A DNA stretch of 32,056 bases from Clostridium arbusti SL206 (GCF_000246895.1 NZ_BAEV01000037.1:1-32056); one strand, 5' to 3'. Positions 1 to 8,505 are shown, counted from the first letter of the stretch. Notes: generated by a model from the letters alone, not told the origin. Made by a program: numbers and translations.

Positions 1-79
1 TATCCTTGGAACCTGCTTCCTTGCTCAATTCAAAATATTCGTCGCATCTTTGACTTACTATTTATTTTCACATGCCTAA
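1..79. repeat. Right-hand part of a dispersed non-coding repeat, cut by the window edge
   Basis: Positions 1-79 match, with few changes, the right half of the element at 23191-23349. They share the core ATATTCGTCGCATC followed by TTTGACTTACTATTTATTTT and an end of the form CAyATGCCT. The left half lies outside the window. No coding potential is seen. The rest of the gene-free stretch, 80-244, holds only AT-rich sequence with a short ATTAATA/TATTAAT inverted repeat; I recognise nothing else there. Confidence 0.8.
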
Positions 80-244
80 CAGTTAATTTCAACAATAACA
101 ATCTATAGATCATTTACAGAAATACTACTCTATTTTTCAATAAGAAGATAAACATTGTAATTTTATATCTTTCCTATAAATTCTATACTATATTAATATT
201 CTTCTTATTAATATTTAGGAACGTTTTTAGTAAAAATATCAAAT

Positions 245-297
245 AAAATCACCTGAAAGGTTATTTAAAAATATAGAATAACCTTCCAGGTGATTTT
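245..297 (-). terminator. Hairpin terminator after the AstE-like operon
   Basis: Two 21-base arms (245-265 and 277-297) pair around an 11-base loop. The single mismatch on the plus strand becomes a G-U pair when read on the minus strand, so the structure fits a minus-strand transcript. The arm ends in a T-rich run. It lies about 30 bases past the stop codon at 329 and probably ends transcription of the five-gene operon. Confidence 0.85.
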
Positions 298-328
298 AGA
301 AATTAATTAGTGTAGATAAGTAGTATTA

Positions 329-1276
329 TTATATCTCACTTGGTATTATCTTGTATACATATGTACTTTCATTGACAAAAGGACTATCATGAACAAAAAA
401 AACCAAACCATCTATTGGCGCCAAAAGTTTTTCATGTACTGTTCCGTCATAGGGATCAATAATCTTACCTAAAACTTCTCCATGAATCACATGATTCCCC
501 GCCCTTTTTATCCTCTGCAAAATTCCAGATTTAGCTGAAATAATTGAAGAAACATTACTAGCCCTAATTACTTGAGAAACAAATCCTTCCTCTAAAGAAC
601 AATTACATACTCCCATTTTAGTTAAAAAACGAATAATAGAACGAATTGCTATTTCGGCAGCAGGTTCATCAATTTCTGTAGTTTTTCCAGCATAAAAAGA
701 AAAAGCCGATGTACCCCATAATTGCCAATTATAATTTAAAGTTGTAGTATCATAGGGCCTACTTTCTCTTATATATACATAAGGTAGTCCAAATTCCCGC
801 GCAATATCTGGCTTCTCGTATCCAGTATGCATCATACGAATATGTGGAACAAATTCACCAGGCATATAATAACTTGGAAACTGTATACCATAAGTATAAT
901 TTTTAACCTGTTCAAATACATTATATGCAATTCTCTGAGTAGTTTCTCCTAAATCATATCCTGGAAACATTCTATTAATATCTGTATTATCCAAAGACCA
1001 AAACCTTTTTTTGATATTCATTGAATAGTTATTTACTGTTGGGATTATTAGGATCTGCTTATTTGATCGTATTTTCCCTTGTTCTTCTAACTTTTTAAAA
1101 ACTGCAACAAGACGTGAACAGACATATATTTGTTGAGCTTCATTTCCACGAGTAGCACCTACAATTGCACAAGCTTTCTCTGATTCTTTATTATCATAAT
1201 CTCCAAATGTAAAAGCTGTAATCCTCATTGTATCTCTATAGGGAGATTCCAATTTAAATATTGTTTCCCTCTTCAT
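329..1276 (-). CDS. Degenerate AstE/aspartoacylase-like (M14 family) paralogue, probable pseudoenzyme
   Basis: This 315-residue protein aligns along its length with the product of the upstream gene (1254-2246). It keeps the TDINRMFPG loop (about residues 98-106) and the C-terminal beta-rich domain (GKIIDPYDGTVHEKLLAPIDG). The active site has decayed. The first zinc-ligand motif THGDE is TRGNE (His to Arg at 43, Glu kept at 46). The second ligand motif DIHAS is IQFPS, so that His is replaced by Phe near 133. The VEMG glutamate is a Tyr near 195. Hydrolase activity is therefore unlikely, and a binding or regulatory role is inferred. The ATG at 1276 is preferred because GGAGAGGAG lies just upstream; a TTG at 1297 lies before that site. 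The gene overlaps the upstream gene by 23 bp and is the last of its operon. The frame is intact, so it is not a simple pseudogene. Confidence 0.8.
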   Translation of the reverse strand: MKRETIFKLESPYRDTMRITAFTFGDYDNKESEKACAIVGATRGNEAQQIYVCSRLVAVFKKLEEQGKIRSNKQILIIPTVNNYSMNIKKRFWSLDNTDINRMFPGYDLGETTQRIAYNVFEQVKNYTYGIQFPSYYMPGEFVPHIRMMHTGYEKPDIAREFGLPYVYIRESRPYDTTTLNYNWQLWGTSAFSFYAGKTTEIDEPAAEIAIRSIIRFLTKMGVCNCSLEEGFVSQVIRASNVSSIISAKSGILQRIKRAGNHVIHGEVLGKIIDPYDGTVHEKLLAPIDGLVFFVHDSPFVNESTYVYKIIPSEI

Positions 1277-2246
1277 TTGATATAATCTCCTCTCCAATTA
1301 ACCTGGCTACAAGTGACCCTGTATAGACTATTGGATATTCTCTTAAAGTAAATACCATTCCGTTACAAGGAGAAAGCACCTGTTCCCTTATCTTACCCTC
1401 TAAAGGATCCAGTATATGTCCTATGGTGTCACCCTTCTTTATAGTAGTACAATGTCCTATGGATGGGACAAAAATACCGGATGCAGCTGAGTTAACAAAA
1501 AACACTGAGTGCTCCATAGAATTAATAGCTTTATGAGGTTTTGATATATTTTTAGTTTCTCCACACCATATACCCATTTCCTTCATAACATTAAAAATAC
1601 CATCTAAAAGCTGATCACCATAATCTTTTGTTATCCTCATTCCAACACCCATTTCAACTACAATACAAGGTGTTCCAATTGTATTAAGTGAATGAGCTAA
1701 TGTTGATTCTAATACTGTTGCAGCTGTATGAATCCAAAGAAAATCTAAATTTAATAGCTTAGCAAATGGTAATAAACTGCTAACCGTATTTTCATTAATC
1801 CTAGCTTGCGGAATTTCACGAAGAAAAATATTACTTGCATGAATGTCTATAACAAGGTCTGCCCCACGAAGACTCTCAACGATATTATGAGCCACTTTTG
1901 TAACCATTGATCCTTCCTTATTTCCTGGGAATATACGATTCATATCAAGATCAAAACTAGGTATTCCCCTAGAGATGGAATCAATTCCAAGTGGATTTAA
2001 GGCTGGATAGATATCTATTATTCCCTTTACAAATTGCGGGCTTTCTTGAAGTTTTTTTGAAAGTTCATAGCATATATACTGTCCTTCAAGTTCATCTCCA
2101 TGAGTTCCTGTAACAATACAAATTCTACTAAATGATTTTAGATCTGCTCTAGAACTATTTTCTGGAGTATATCGACATCGCTTAATTTCAAGTGCTTCAT
2201 CTACGGGAAGATTCATAGATGAAATTGTCTCTACTTCTTTACCCAT
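1254..2246 (-). CDS. Succinylglutamate desuccinylase/aspartoacylase-like zinc hydrolase (AstE/AspA family)
   Basis: A 330-residue protein with the family's main motifs: GTHGDE (His49 and Glu52, zinc ligands), FDLDMNRIFPG near 98-108 (substrate-binding Asn-Arg), VIDIHAS (His136, third zinc ligand) and VVEMG (Glu198, catalytic base). The C-terminal domain is the beta-rich lid of the family. Members cleave N-acyl amino acids or related amides; the substrate here is unknown. The ATG at 2246 overlaps the end of the transglutaminase-like gene by 8 bp. A TTG at 2309 would give 21 extra residues but has no ribosome binding site. The gene sits in one operon with ATP-grasp, alpha-E and transglutaminase-fold genes, so it may trim or recycle the product made by those proteins (inference). 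Confidence 0.85.
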   Translation of the reverse strand: MGKEVETISSMNLPVDEALEIKRCRYTPENSSRADLKSFSRICIVTGTHGDELEGQYICYELSKKLQESPQFVKGIIDIYPALNPLGIDSISRGIPSFDLDMNRIFPGNKEGSMVTKVAHNIVESLRGADLVIDIHASNIFLREIPQARINENTVSSLLPFAKLLNLDFLWIHTAATVLESTLAHSLNTIGTPCIVVEMGVGMRITKDYGDQLLDGIFNVMKEMGIWCGETKNISKPHKAINSMEHSVFFVNSAASGIFVPSIGHCTTIKKGDTIGHILDPLEGKIREQVLSPCNGMVFTLREYPIVYTGSLVARLIGEEIISNEEGNNI

Positions 2247-3036
2247 TGATTTCACCAACTTTAGCTGATATTTGTATTTCCTGTTGAACTTCTTTATTTT
2301 CAGAAACAAAACAGCCTCTATCTACAGTACAATCAGAACAATCCCGTCCACTAGAAATTTTAATATAACCATATTCAATTATTTGATCATTTGTAGGATC
2401 AATTCCATACCATGAACTTCCATCATAATATTCAACCCAAGCATGAGTTTTTCCCTCACCCATCATTAATCCTGCACAATAACGTGCCGGAATTTTAAGG
2501 TTTCGTAAAAGTGCAATTGTTATATGTGCATAATCCTGACATACACCTTTTCCCTGATGAAAAGCTTTTGAGGCAGTGGTTTCAGTATCTGTTGATTCTA
2601 AAACATACTCCATTTTATTATATACAGCATGACTTACAGAAATAGCTTGTTTTTGAACGCTATCTTCTTCTGGAATACTAAGAGTGAAATCTTCCATTTC
2701 TTTACTCATAGTTGTGCTATGTGTCTCATATAAAAATATTCTATCTAGAATCTCTGTTGACTTATATCTGCTGAGCAGTGCCTTTCCAGCAACCTTATAT
2801 TCAAATAATTCATGTTTGTCTTTAATACTTCCCGATATAGTTCTATTACCAAAGGAATCTTTGTTAAAACTACAATTCACATCTGGTAATACAGATATTT
2901 TTTCATCATATATTCTTTGAAACTGATACTCTCCCGGAAGGCATTTTAGCATAAAATGTTGATTTGAAATTTTATTTTGAAATTTTAATTTTGTTTTAAA
3001 TGAAAATTCATACCTTTTCAATGATCTATCCCCCAT
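2239..3036 (-). CDS. Transglutaminase-like cysteine peptidase family protein
   Basis: A 265-residue protein. The N-terminal half (about 1-110) resembles the bacterial transglutaminase N-terminal beta domain. The C-terminal half is a transglutaminase-fold core with a complete triad: Cys166 in GKGVCQDYAH, His198 in THAWVEYY and Asp213 in GIDPTND. Bacterial members usually act as peptidases or amidases, not protein cross-linkers. No signal peptide is seen, so it is probably cytosolic. The ATG at 3036 overlaps the alpha-E gene by 19 bp. A TTG at 3021, preceded by GGGGGAT, is a credible alternative start and would remove five residues. The family commonly adjoins alpha-E and circularly permuted ATP-grasp genes, as here. 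Confidence 0.88.
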   Translation of the reverse strand: MGDRSLKRYEFSFKTKLKFQNKISNQHFMLKCLPGEYQFQRIYDEKISVLPDVNCSFNKDSFGNRTISGSIKDKHELFEYKVAGKALLSRYKSTEILDRIFLYETHSTTMSKEMEDFTLSIPEEDSVQKQAISVSHAVYNKMEYVLESTDTETTASKAFHQGKGVCQDYAHITIALLRNLKIPARYCAGLMMGEGKTHAWVEYYDGSSWYGIDPTNDQIIEYGYIKISSGRDCSDCTVDRGCFVSENKEVQQEIQISAKVGEING

Positions 3037-3695
3037 CCGGACAATTCACTAATATAATTTTTAATAGAATTATAATCTATACTATTTTCAATATCCATAA
3101 AATTAGTTTGTCTATCAATACATTTGCTAGTTTTTAGATGCTCTACATAACGTGAAAGCCTTTGAACTGATGCCTTTATAATTGTCTCATCCTCACTAAA
3201 GCGACTATAAAGTTCTACTCTTTCTGTATACTTTCCCGTCTTTATAAGATCTCTAGTATTATTATCTACTATATAGTCATCCACCGCTCCCCAAAATGCA
3301 ATTAAATCATCTGTAACACGCTGTAAATTTAAAATTACGTATTCATTATCTTCATAACATTTTTTCAAATCATTACATGCTAATTGGATATATGATAGAG
3401 TTTTACTTGTGAGCATGTCTCTAAGAACTACAGCATTATCATAGCTCCTTCGAATATAGTATGCTATACTAATCTCACTGTTTTCATCAGAGATAAATCG
3501 CCTTATAAAATCCTTTTTATCTTTATAGTCATTATCTATTCCAAGAGTAATACAAAATTCTGAATAAGCATCTTCATTTTTATCTACCATTTCGTCATAA
3601 AGTCGTCTTAAATATCCAATTGTAGTATAGGCTCGTTCTGCATATCTGCCAAGCCAATAGAGATGATTTGCTTTATTTATTGAGATATTATCCAT
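3018..3695 (-). CDS. Alpha-E domain protein
   Basis: A 225-residue, almost wholly helical protein. It opens with the characteristic HLYWLGRYAERA (about residues 11-22), and FWGAVDDYI lies about two thirds of the way along. Both are typical of the alpha-E family, whose biochemical role is not established. The family is nearly always encoded beside a circularly permuted ATP-grasp enzyme and a transglutaminase-like protein, which is the order seen here. The start overlaps the ATP-grasp gene end by 19 bp, with GGGAGGAGG a little upstream, so translation is probably coupled. A partner or subunit role for the ATP-grasp enzyme is inferred from the conserved context. Confidence 0.85.
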   Translation of the reverse strand: MDNISINKANHLYWLGRYAERAYTTIGYLRRLYDEMVDKNEDAYSEFCITLGIDNDYKDKKDFIRRFISDENSEISIAYYIRRSYDNAVVLRDMLTSKTLSYIQLACNDLKKCYEDNEYVILNLQRVTDDLIAFWGAVDDYIVDNNTRDLIKTGKYTERVELYSRFSEDETIIKASVQRLSRYVEHLKTSKCIDRQTNFMDIENSIDYNSIKNYISELSGWGIDH

Positions 3696-4987
3696 GTATC
3701 CTTAAACCCTCCTCCCTGTGAAGAATTCACTACAAATGAATCTGGATTACGTGAAAATCTAGTTAATCCACTCTTCCATACATCAATGTCTCTACCATGC
3801 ACTACAAAGGAACGAAGATCTGCTTTACGTGGAACAGTTTTATCTCCATCTACAATCAGAAGATCTAAGAAATCTATAACTTCCTGAGCTATAAATCTAC
3901 GTGGATCATCTATTATAATGCTTCTTAAATTATTTAATTCTTCTTTTGAAAGGTCCCGTCCAAATATAACACCATATCCTCCAGATTCGCTTACATCTTT
4001 AATTACTAGCTTTTCAATATTATCTAGAATATATTTTTTGTCCTTTTTAAAGTACGGAAGATAGGTTGGAGCATTTCTTAAAATGGGTTCTTCTCCTAAA
4101 TAGTAATGAATCATAGCAGGAACAAAATAATAAATCCCCTTATCATCTGCTATACCATTTCCAGGAGCATTTATTAAAGCCACATTCCCCTTACTGTATG
4201 CTTCCATAATATGTGGAATCCCTATTACTGAGTTCTGCTGAAAAACCATAGGATCAATGTATTCGTCAGACACCCTATGATAAATTGCCCCTACACGCTG
4301 ACGTCCACCATTAAAATTATTATAATACGCTACTCCATCAATAACTTCTAAATCCCCTGGAAAAGCAAGCACTGCTCCAATTTTTTCTGCCAGATATGAA
4401 TGTTCAAAAAATGCAGAATTATAACGGCCTGGTGTTAGTACAACATTAATGCCTCCACAATTTACTTCCTGGAACATTTTAGATAAAATAGAAGCATAAT
4501 TACGATTTTCACATACCTTATTTTCTTCAAAAGTCTGTGGGCTAATACTTCTAGTAATTTCTCTTGCGATCATTGGATAAGATGCACCAGAAGGAATACG
4601 CAAATTATCCTCTAGTATATACCAATCATCAGCAGCTTCCACAAGATCAATACCACATATATGAGAATATATGCCCTTAGGTGGAGTAATACCACAACAT
4701 TCTGCTAAAAACCCTTTAGAAGAATATACAAATTCCTCTGGAATTACCTTATCTCTTAAAATACATCGATTGGAATAGATATCCTTTAAGAATAGATTAA
4801 GTGCACATACCCTCTGAATTAAGCCTTTTTCTAGACTAGCAAATTTGTCTGACTCAATAATTCTAGGTATGGCATCAAAAGGAAATAATTGCTCAATGAA
4901 TTTATTATCTTTATAAATGCCAAATTTAACTCCATAGCGCTCAAGCCACTCATTAACCAACTTAGCATGTTCATGAAGTAGTTTCAA
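3677..4987 (-). CDS. Circularly permuted ATP-grasp family ligase
   Basis: A 436-residue protein with the hallmarks of the circularly permuted type 2 ATP-grasp family: YILEDNLRIPSGASYPM near 140, LTPGRYNSAFFEH near 205, NAPGNGIADDKGIYYFVPAM near 285, VIKDVSESGGYG near 345, and a C-terminal VVNSSQGGGFKDTW. Family members are predicted ATP-dependent carboxylate-amine ligases making peptide or amide bonds; the substrate is not known. It is the first gene of the five-gene minus-strand operon. The TTG at 4987 follows AAAGGAAG at a normal distance and is preferred to the TTG at 5011, which has no ribosome binding site. The next gene begins inside its 3' end. Confidence 0.88.
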   Translation of the reverse strand: MKLLHEHAKLVNEWLERYGVKFGIYKDNKFIEQLFPFDAIPRIIESDKFASLEKGLIQRVCALNLFLKDIYSNRCILRDKVIPEEFVYSSKGFLAECCGITPPKGIYSHICGIDLVEAADDWYILEDNLRIPSGASYPMIAREITRSISPQTFEENKVCENRNYASILSKMFQEVNCGGINVVLTPGRYNSAFFEHSYLAEKIGAVLAFPGDLEVIDGVAYYNNFNGGRQRVGAIYHRVSDEYIDPMVFQQNSVIGIPHIMEAYSKGNVALINAPGNGIADDKGIYYFVPAMIHYYLGEEPILRNAPTYLPYFKKDKKYILDNIEKLVIKDVSESGGYGVIFGRDLSKEELNNLRSIIIDDPRRFIAQEVIDFLDLLIVDGDKTVPRKADLRSFVVHGRDIDVWKSGLTRFSRNPDSFVVNSSQGGGFKDTWIISQ

Positions 4988-5224
4988 AAAATCACTTCCT
5001 TTATTTAACAAAATAATTAAATTGGATTACAATAATTGCAAATAACCGTAAAAATTTTTAGTAATATAGTATACAATAGTAAAAATTTATATGCACATAC
5101 TTTTACCTATATAAACAAAATATACTATATCAGTAAATAAATCAATAGGATTGATAACTTGATATGAATTAAATAATTAATTATATATTTTATTAATAAA
5201 ATTTATCCTATAACAGCAACACGT

Positions 5225-5300
5225 TCCTTGATAATTCATCTAAACTTAGTTGGATTATAAACTCCAACTAAGTAAGATTCATTGATGAATATACTAAGGA
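5225..5300. repeat. Imperfect 76-bp palindrome with a perfect 11-bp inner stem
   Basis: The inner arms ACTTAGTTGGA (5244-5254) and TCCAACTAAGT (5263-5273) pair perfectly around an 8-base loop. Outside them TCCTT...ATTCATC on the left pairs with GATGAAT...AAGGA on the right, interrupted by a bulge of about seven bases. There is no T run typical of a terminator, and it lies far from both flanking genes' ends. It looks like a palindromic repeat unit or a structured RNA; which one cannot be told from this window. Confidence 0.65.
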
Positions 5301-5321
5301 TATTCTATGTATTATTATATA

Positions 5322-5350
5322 TTTTAAAAGATTATATATTGTGTTATAAT
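5322..5350 (+). promoter_or_regulatory. Weak candidate promoter for the 135-residue ORF
   Basis: A perfect TATAAT lies at 5345-5350. Seventeen bases upstream the -35 position reads TTTTAA, a poor match. If used, the transcript would carry the repeat copy at 5389-5455 in its leader. In such AT-rich DNA a chance TATAAT is common. Confidence 0.25.
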
Positions 5351-5388
5351 ATAGTAGAAATTTTACATTATAAATCTAAGTGTTAATA

Positions 5389-5455
5389 AGGCATTGAAAA
5401 TAAATACCTAGTCAGTATGTTAGCATCTTTGACTTATTATTTATTTTCAGATACT
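5389..5455. repeat. Short (about 67 bp) copy of the dispersed inverted-repeat element
   Basis: It begins AGGCATTGAAAATAAATA, continues with CTAGTCAGTATGTTAGCATC, and ends with TTTGACTTATTATTTATTTT then CAGATAC. Both termini match those of the 159-bp element at 23191-23349, but the middle of that element is missing. It lies 38 bp upstream of the next gene's start codon. Confidence 0.75.
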
Positions 5456-5493
5456 TAAATCATACATAAATTAACTAAAAAGGAGTTATAAGA

Positions 5494-5901
5494 ATGGGGC
5501 TTAAAGAAAAAATACAAAATTATTATACCAAATCTTATATGAGTAAATATGGGGATAGACTTACACAGGCACAAGGCAATGTAATATCTATAAAAATTGA
5601 AGAAAAGTCAATTTTGTGGATCTTTCATAAACTAGTAGTTACTTTAATTTTAAAACCTGATAGAAGTAAAAATATTATAAGATGTAATTATAAGAGAAAT
5701 AAATGGTTTAAAAAACCAGAATTTATGACTATAAATCAAGGAAACCTTTTAGTTGTTCAAGGTGTAAAAGGAGCAAAGGGTAAAGAAAATAGAGAAACTA
5801 TAGAAATAATGAATATTAGAAATATGACCACTAAAAAAGATTTGGTTAAAATAGATGGAAATACTCCTAAAACTGTCAGGCAAGTGAAAAGGTATAAATA
5901 A
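5494..5901 (+). CDS. Small basic protein of unknown function
   Basis: I do not recognise this 135-residue protein. It follows a good ribosome binding site (AAAAGGAG, 7 bases before the ATG). It is strongly basic, rich in Lys and Arg especially in the C-terminal 60 residues. It has a short hydrophobic stretch near residues 40-53 (ILWIFHKLVVTLIL) that is marginal for a membrane helix. There are no cysteines except one near residue 65, and no motif I can name. It stands alone, with a dispersed repeat upstream and a strong bidirectional terminator right after the stop, so it is a monocistronic gene. Codon use resembles its neighbours. The frame, start and terminator together make it likely to be a real gene. 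Confidence 0.7.
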   Translation: MGLKEKIQNYYTKSYMSKYGDRLTQAQGNVISIKIEEKSILWIFHKLVVTLILKPDRSKNIIRCNYKRNKWFKKPEFMTINQGNLLVVQGVKGAKGKENRETIEIMNIRNMTTKKDLVKIDGNTPKTVRQVKRYK

Positions 5902-5940
5902 AAATAGTGCTGTCTCATTACTTTGAGACAGCACTATTTT
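5901..5940. terminator. Bidirectional terminator between convergent genes
   Basis: A perfect 17-bp stem (AAAATAGTGCTGTCTCA at 5901-5917 with its complement at 5924-5940) encloses a 6-base loop. A T run follows on the plus strand and an A run precedes it, giving a U tract on the minus strand as well. It lies between the stop codons of the 135-residue ORF and the calcium ATPase and can serve both. Confidence 0.93.
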
Positions 5941-5941
5941 T

Positions 5942-8488
5942 TTACTTTTTGTTGAATAATAAATAAAGACTATTAATCATTGATATGAATCCAGAAAAGA
6001 ATATTATTATAAGCCATTGACCTATATTCAATGCACTGGTGTGAAAAACAGTACTTAAAAATGGTACATATATAACAGCCATTAACAATGCTATGGATAA
6101 TGAAACCGCACCTACTAAATAAAGATTTGTAAATAGCTTAATTTCAAATATAGAGTGCTTTTCTGATCTACATTCAAATACATGAATCAGCTGAGACATT
6201 ATAAGTGTTCCAAGGGCTATAGTTCTAGATGTCTCAAGACTAAAGTGAAAATATTTACCCACTAAGAAGGAAAGAACAGTACAAACACCAATAAGACATC
6301 CTCTTATTATTATCTTTTCCTTTAATCCTCTTGCAAAAATACTCTCATCCTTAGCTCTTGGTTTTTCATACATTACATCTTTATCTGCTGGATCTACTCC
6401 TAGTGCTATAGCGGGTAATCCATCAGTAGCTAAATTAACTAATAGTATTTGTATAGGCAATAGTGGTGTATCTAAATATAGCAATGATGCTAAGAACATA
6501 GTTAATACCTCACCTAAATTACAGGATAAAAGATATCTTATAAACTTTCTTATGTTATTATATATTACTCTTCCCTCTTCAACAGCAGAGACAATGGTTG
6601 TAAAATTATCATCAAGTAATATCATAGAACTAGCTTCTTTTGTAACATCAGTTCCCGATATCCCCATAGATATACCTATATCAGCTTCTTTAACTGCCGG
6701 AGCATCATTTACTCCATCTCCCGTCATAGCAACTATCTTATTTTTTCTTTTAAAAGCTCTTACTATTCTCAGTTTATGTTCAGGACTAACTCGTGCAAAA
6801 ATTTTGGCTTTATCTATTACTTTAGATAATTTTTCATCGTCTAATCTATCCAGTTCCTCACCAGTTATAACTTCTGATATATCACTACAAATATCTAATT
6901 CTCTACCAATGGCAAAGGCTGTATTTTTATGATCACCAGTTATCATTATAGGCTTTATACCTGCCTCTTTACATTTTAATACTGCTGGCTTAACTTCTTC
7001 CCTAGGAGGATCAATCATACCTGCAAGTCCCAAAAACACAAGTTCCTTCTCCTGATTATTTTGAGTTAAAATTCCTCCATCTCTATAAGCAGCTCCTATG
7101 CATCTCAAAGCCTTATTTGCCATAGAATCTACAGCTGACTGTACTCTATTCTTATAATCAGAAGTAAATAATTTCTTTTCACCATTTACAAATATATATT
7201 TACATCTTTCAATAATTCTTTCAGGAGCTCCCTTTACATAGGATATTTTATTACCTTGTTCACTTAAGATTACAGACATCATCTTTCTATTTGAGTCAAA
7301 AGGTATTTCACTTATTCTTTTAGCTTTATTTAAAAATCTTTTTAGTTCATCAATACTGCCAAAAAATGCTTTTATTAAGGCTGTTTCTGTTGGATCACCC
7401 ATAAGAGCCTTATTGAAATTTTTTTCATTATAATTTAGATCACTGTCATTACAATAAGTAAAAACTTTTTTTAATTGCAATAGTTTATTCTCTTTAAATG
7501 AATTTTCACTATACATTTTTCCATCATAATAGATTGATTTTACAGTCATAACGTTTTGTGTAAGCGTACCCGTTTTATCACTACATATTATTGAGGTACA
7601 TCCTAAAGTTTCAACTGCTGGCAGCTTTCTAATCAGTGCATTTCTCTTAAGCATTCTTGATACACCTAATGCCAAAGCTACAGTTACTATGGCTGGTAAT
7701 CCTTCTGGAATAGCTGCTACTGCAAGGCTTACTCCAAGCAAAAACATCTCATATTTATCCTGCCCTCGTACAATACCTAGTGCTGTAACTATTACACATA
7801 TGATAATACATAGTATTACAAGTATTCGTCCAAGAGATGCCAATTTTTCTTTTAAAGGGGTTTTTTCTTCATCTATACCTTGAAGTAAATTTGCTATTTT
7901 ACCCATTTCTGTATTCATACCTGTTTCAACTATTCTAGCTTCCCCTTTTCCTGTAAGTACAATAGACCCCATATATATGCTGCTGTTTTCAGCATTATTT
8001 GTCTTTTCTACTCCAACGGATTCACCAGTTAAAAGTGATTCATCAACCTTTATATTTGATGCCTGAACTACAATAGCATCTGCTGGTATTTTATCTCCAC
8101 TTTCAATCAAAATCAAATCTCCAGGTACTAGATCTTCTGCACTAATTACTTGTATATTTCCGTCCCTTATGACTTTTGCAGTAGGTGAAGCCATTTCTTT
8201 TAGTGCTTCCAAAGATTTTTCTGTTCTAAATTCTTGAACAAATCCCAAAATAGCATTCATAATAATAATTATTATTATAGTTGCTGCATCAGCTTTCTCC
8301 CCCATAAGACCAGATATAATTGTAGCTCCTATAAGAACCCAAATTATAAAATCATTAAATTGTGATAGAAATATAGCTGCCGCCGAAATAGTTTTCTTCT
8401 TCTCCAGTATATTTGCACCATATTTTTTTATTCTCTCTTCTGCTTCTTCGCTAGTTAGTCCCCTATAGATTTCCTTTTCATTAATCAT
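5942..8488 (-). CDS. Calcium-transporting P-type ATPase (SERCA/PMCA type)
   Basis: An 848-residue IIA-type cation pump of normal bacterial length. In order it has an N-terminal cation-ATPase domain, paired membrane helices near 37-85, the actuator TGES loop (154-157), helix 4 with PEGL (261-264), the phosphorylation site DKTGTLT with Asp304, the hinge TGDGVNDAP near 590, and a C-terminal membrane block. Calcium-site residues match SERCA: NLGE in helix 5 and NLATDGLPA in helix 6. The helix 8 position equal to SERCA Glu908 appears to be Gln, which may mean one ion bound per cycle (inference). It probably exports cytosolic Ca2+. The ATG follows GGAGGAGAG. It is a single gene ending in the shared terminator at 5901-5940. 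Confidence 0.9.
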   Translation of the reverse strand: MINEKEIYRGLTSEEAEERIKKYGANILEKKKTISAAAIFLSQFNDFIIWVLIGATIISGLMGEKADAATIIIIIIMNAILGFVQEFRTEKSLEALKEMASPTAKVIRDGNIQVISAEDLVPGDLILIESGDKIPADAIVVQASNIKVDESLLTGESVGVEKTNNAENSSIYMGSIVLTGKGEARIVETGMNTEMGKIANLLQGIDEEKTPLKEKLASLGRILVILCIIICVIVTALGIVRGQDKYEMFLLGVSLAVAAIPEGLPAIVTVALALGVSRMLKRNALIRKLPAVETLGCTSIICSDKTGTLTQNVMTVKSIYYDGKMYSENSFKENKLLQLKKVFTYCNDSDLNYNEKNFNKALMGDPTETALIKAFFGSIDELKRFLNKAKRISEIPFDSNRKMMSVILSEQGNKISYVKGAPERIIERCKYIFVNGEKKLFTSDYKNRVQSAVDSMANKALRCIGAAYRDGGILTQNNQEKELVFLGLAGMIDPPREEVKPAVLKCKEAGIKPIMITGDHKNTAFAIGRELDICSDISEVITGEELDRLDDEKLSKVIDKAKIFARVSPEHKLRIVRAFKRKNKIVAMTGDGVNDAPAVKEADIGISMGISGTDVTKEASSMILLDDNFTTIVSAVEEGRVIYNNIRKFIRYLLSCNLGEVLTMFLASLLYLDTPLLPIQILLVNLATDGLPAIALGVDPADKDVMYEKPRAKDESIFARGLKEKIIIRGCLIGVCTVLSFLVGKYFHFSLETSRTIALGTLIMSQLIHVFECRSEKHSIFEIKLFTNLYLVGAVSLSIALLMAVIYVPFLSTVFHTSALNIGQWLIIIFFSGFISMINSLYLLFNKK

Positions 8489-8505
8489 TTTCTCTCCTCC
8501 TGCCT

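Larger units (their letters stand above)
4988..5493. other. Gene-free divergent intergenic region
   Basis: About 500 bp separate the divergent ATP-grasp operon (-) and the 135-residue ORF (+). The half next to the ATP-grasp gene (4988-5224) is very AT-rich and must carry its promoter, but I see no box pair good enough to name. The remainder holds a 76-bp imperfect palindrome (5225-5300), a weak forward promoter candidate (5322-5350) and a dispersed repeat copy (5389-5455), listed separately. Confidence 0.6.

Noticed and set aside
5041-5160. Promoter for the ATP-grasp operon on the minus strand
   Set aside because: Several TATACT/TATATT-like strings exist, but none has a good -35 at 16-18 bases; in this AT-rich stretch I cannot choose one.
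5749-5934. Minus-strand open frame across the end of the 135-residue ORF and terminator
   Set aside because: It runs through the terminator hairpin, is antisense to a better-supported gene and has no ribosome binding site.
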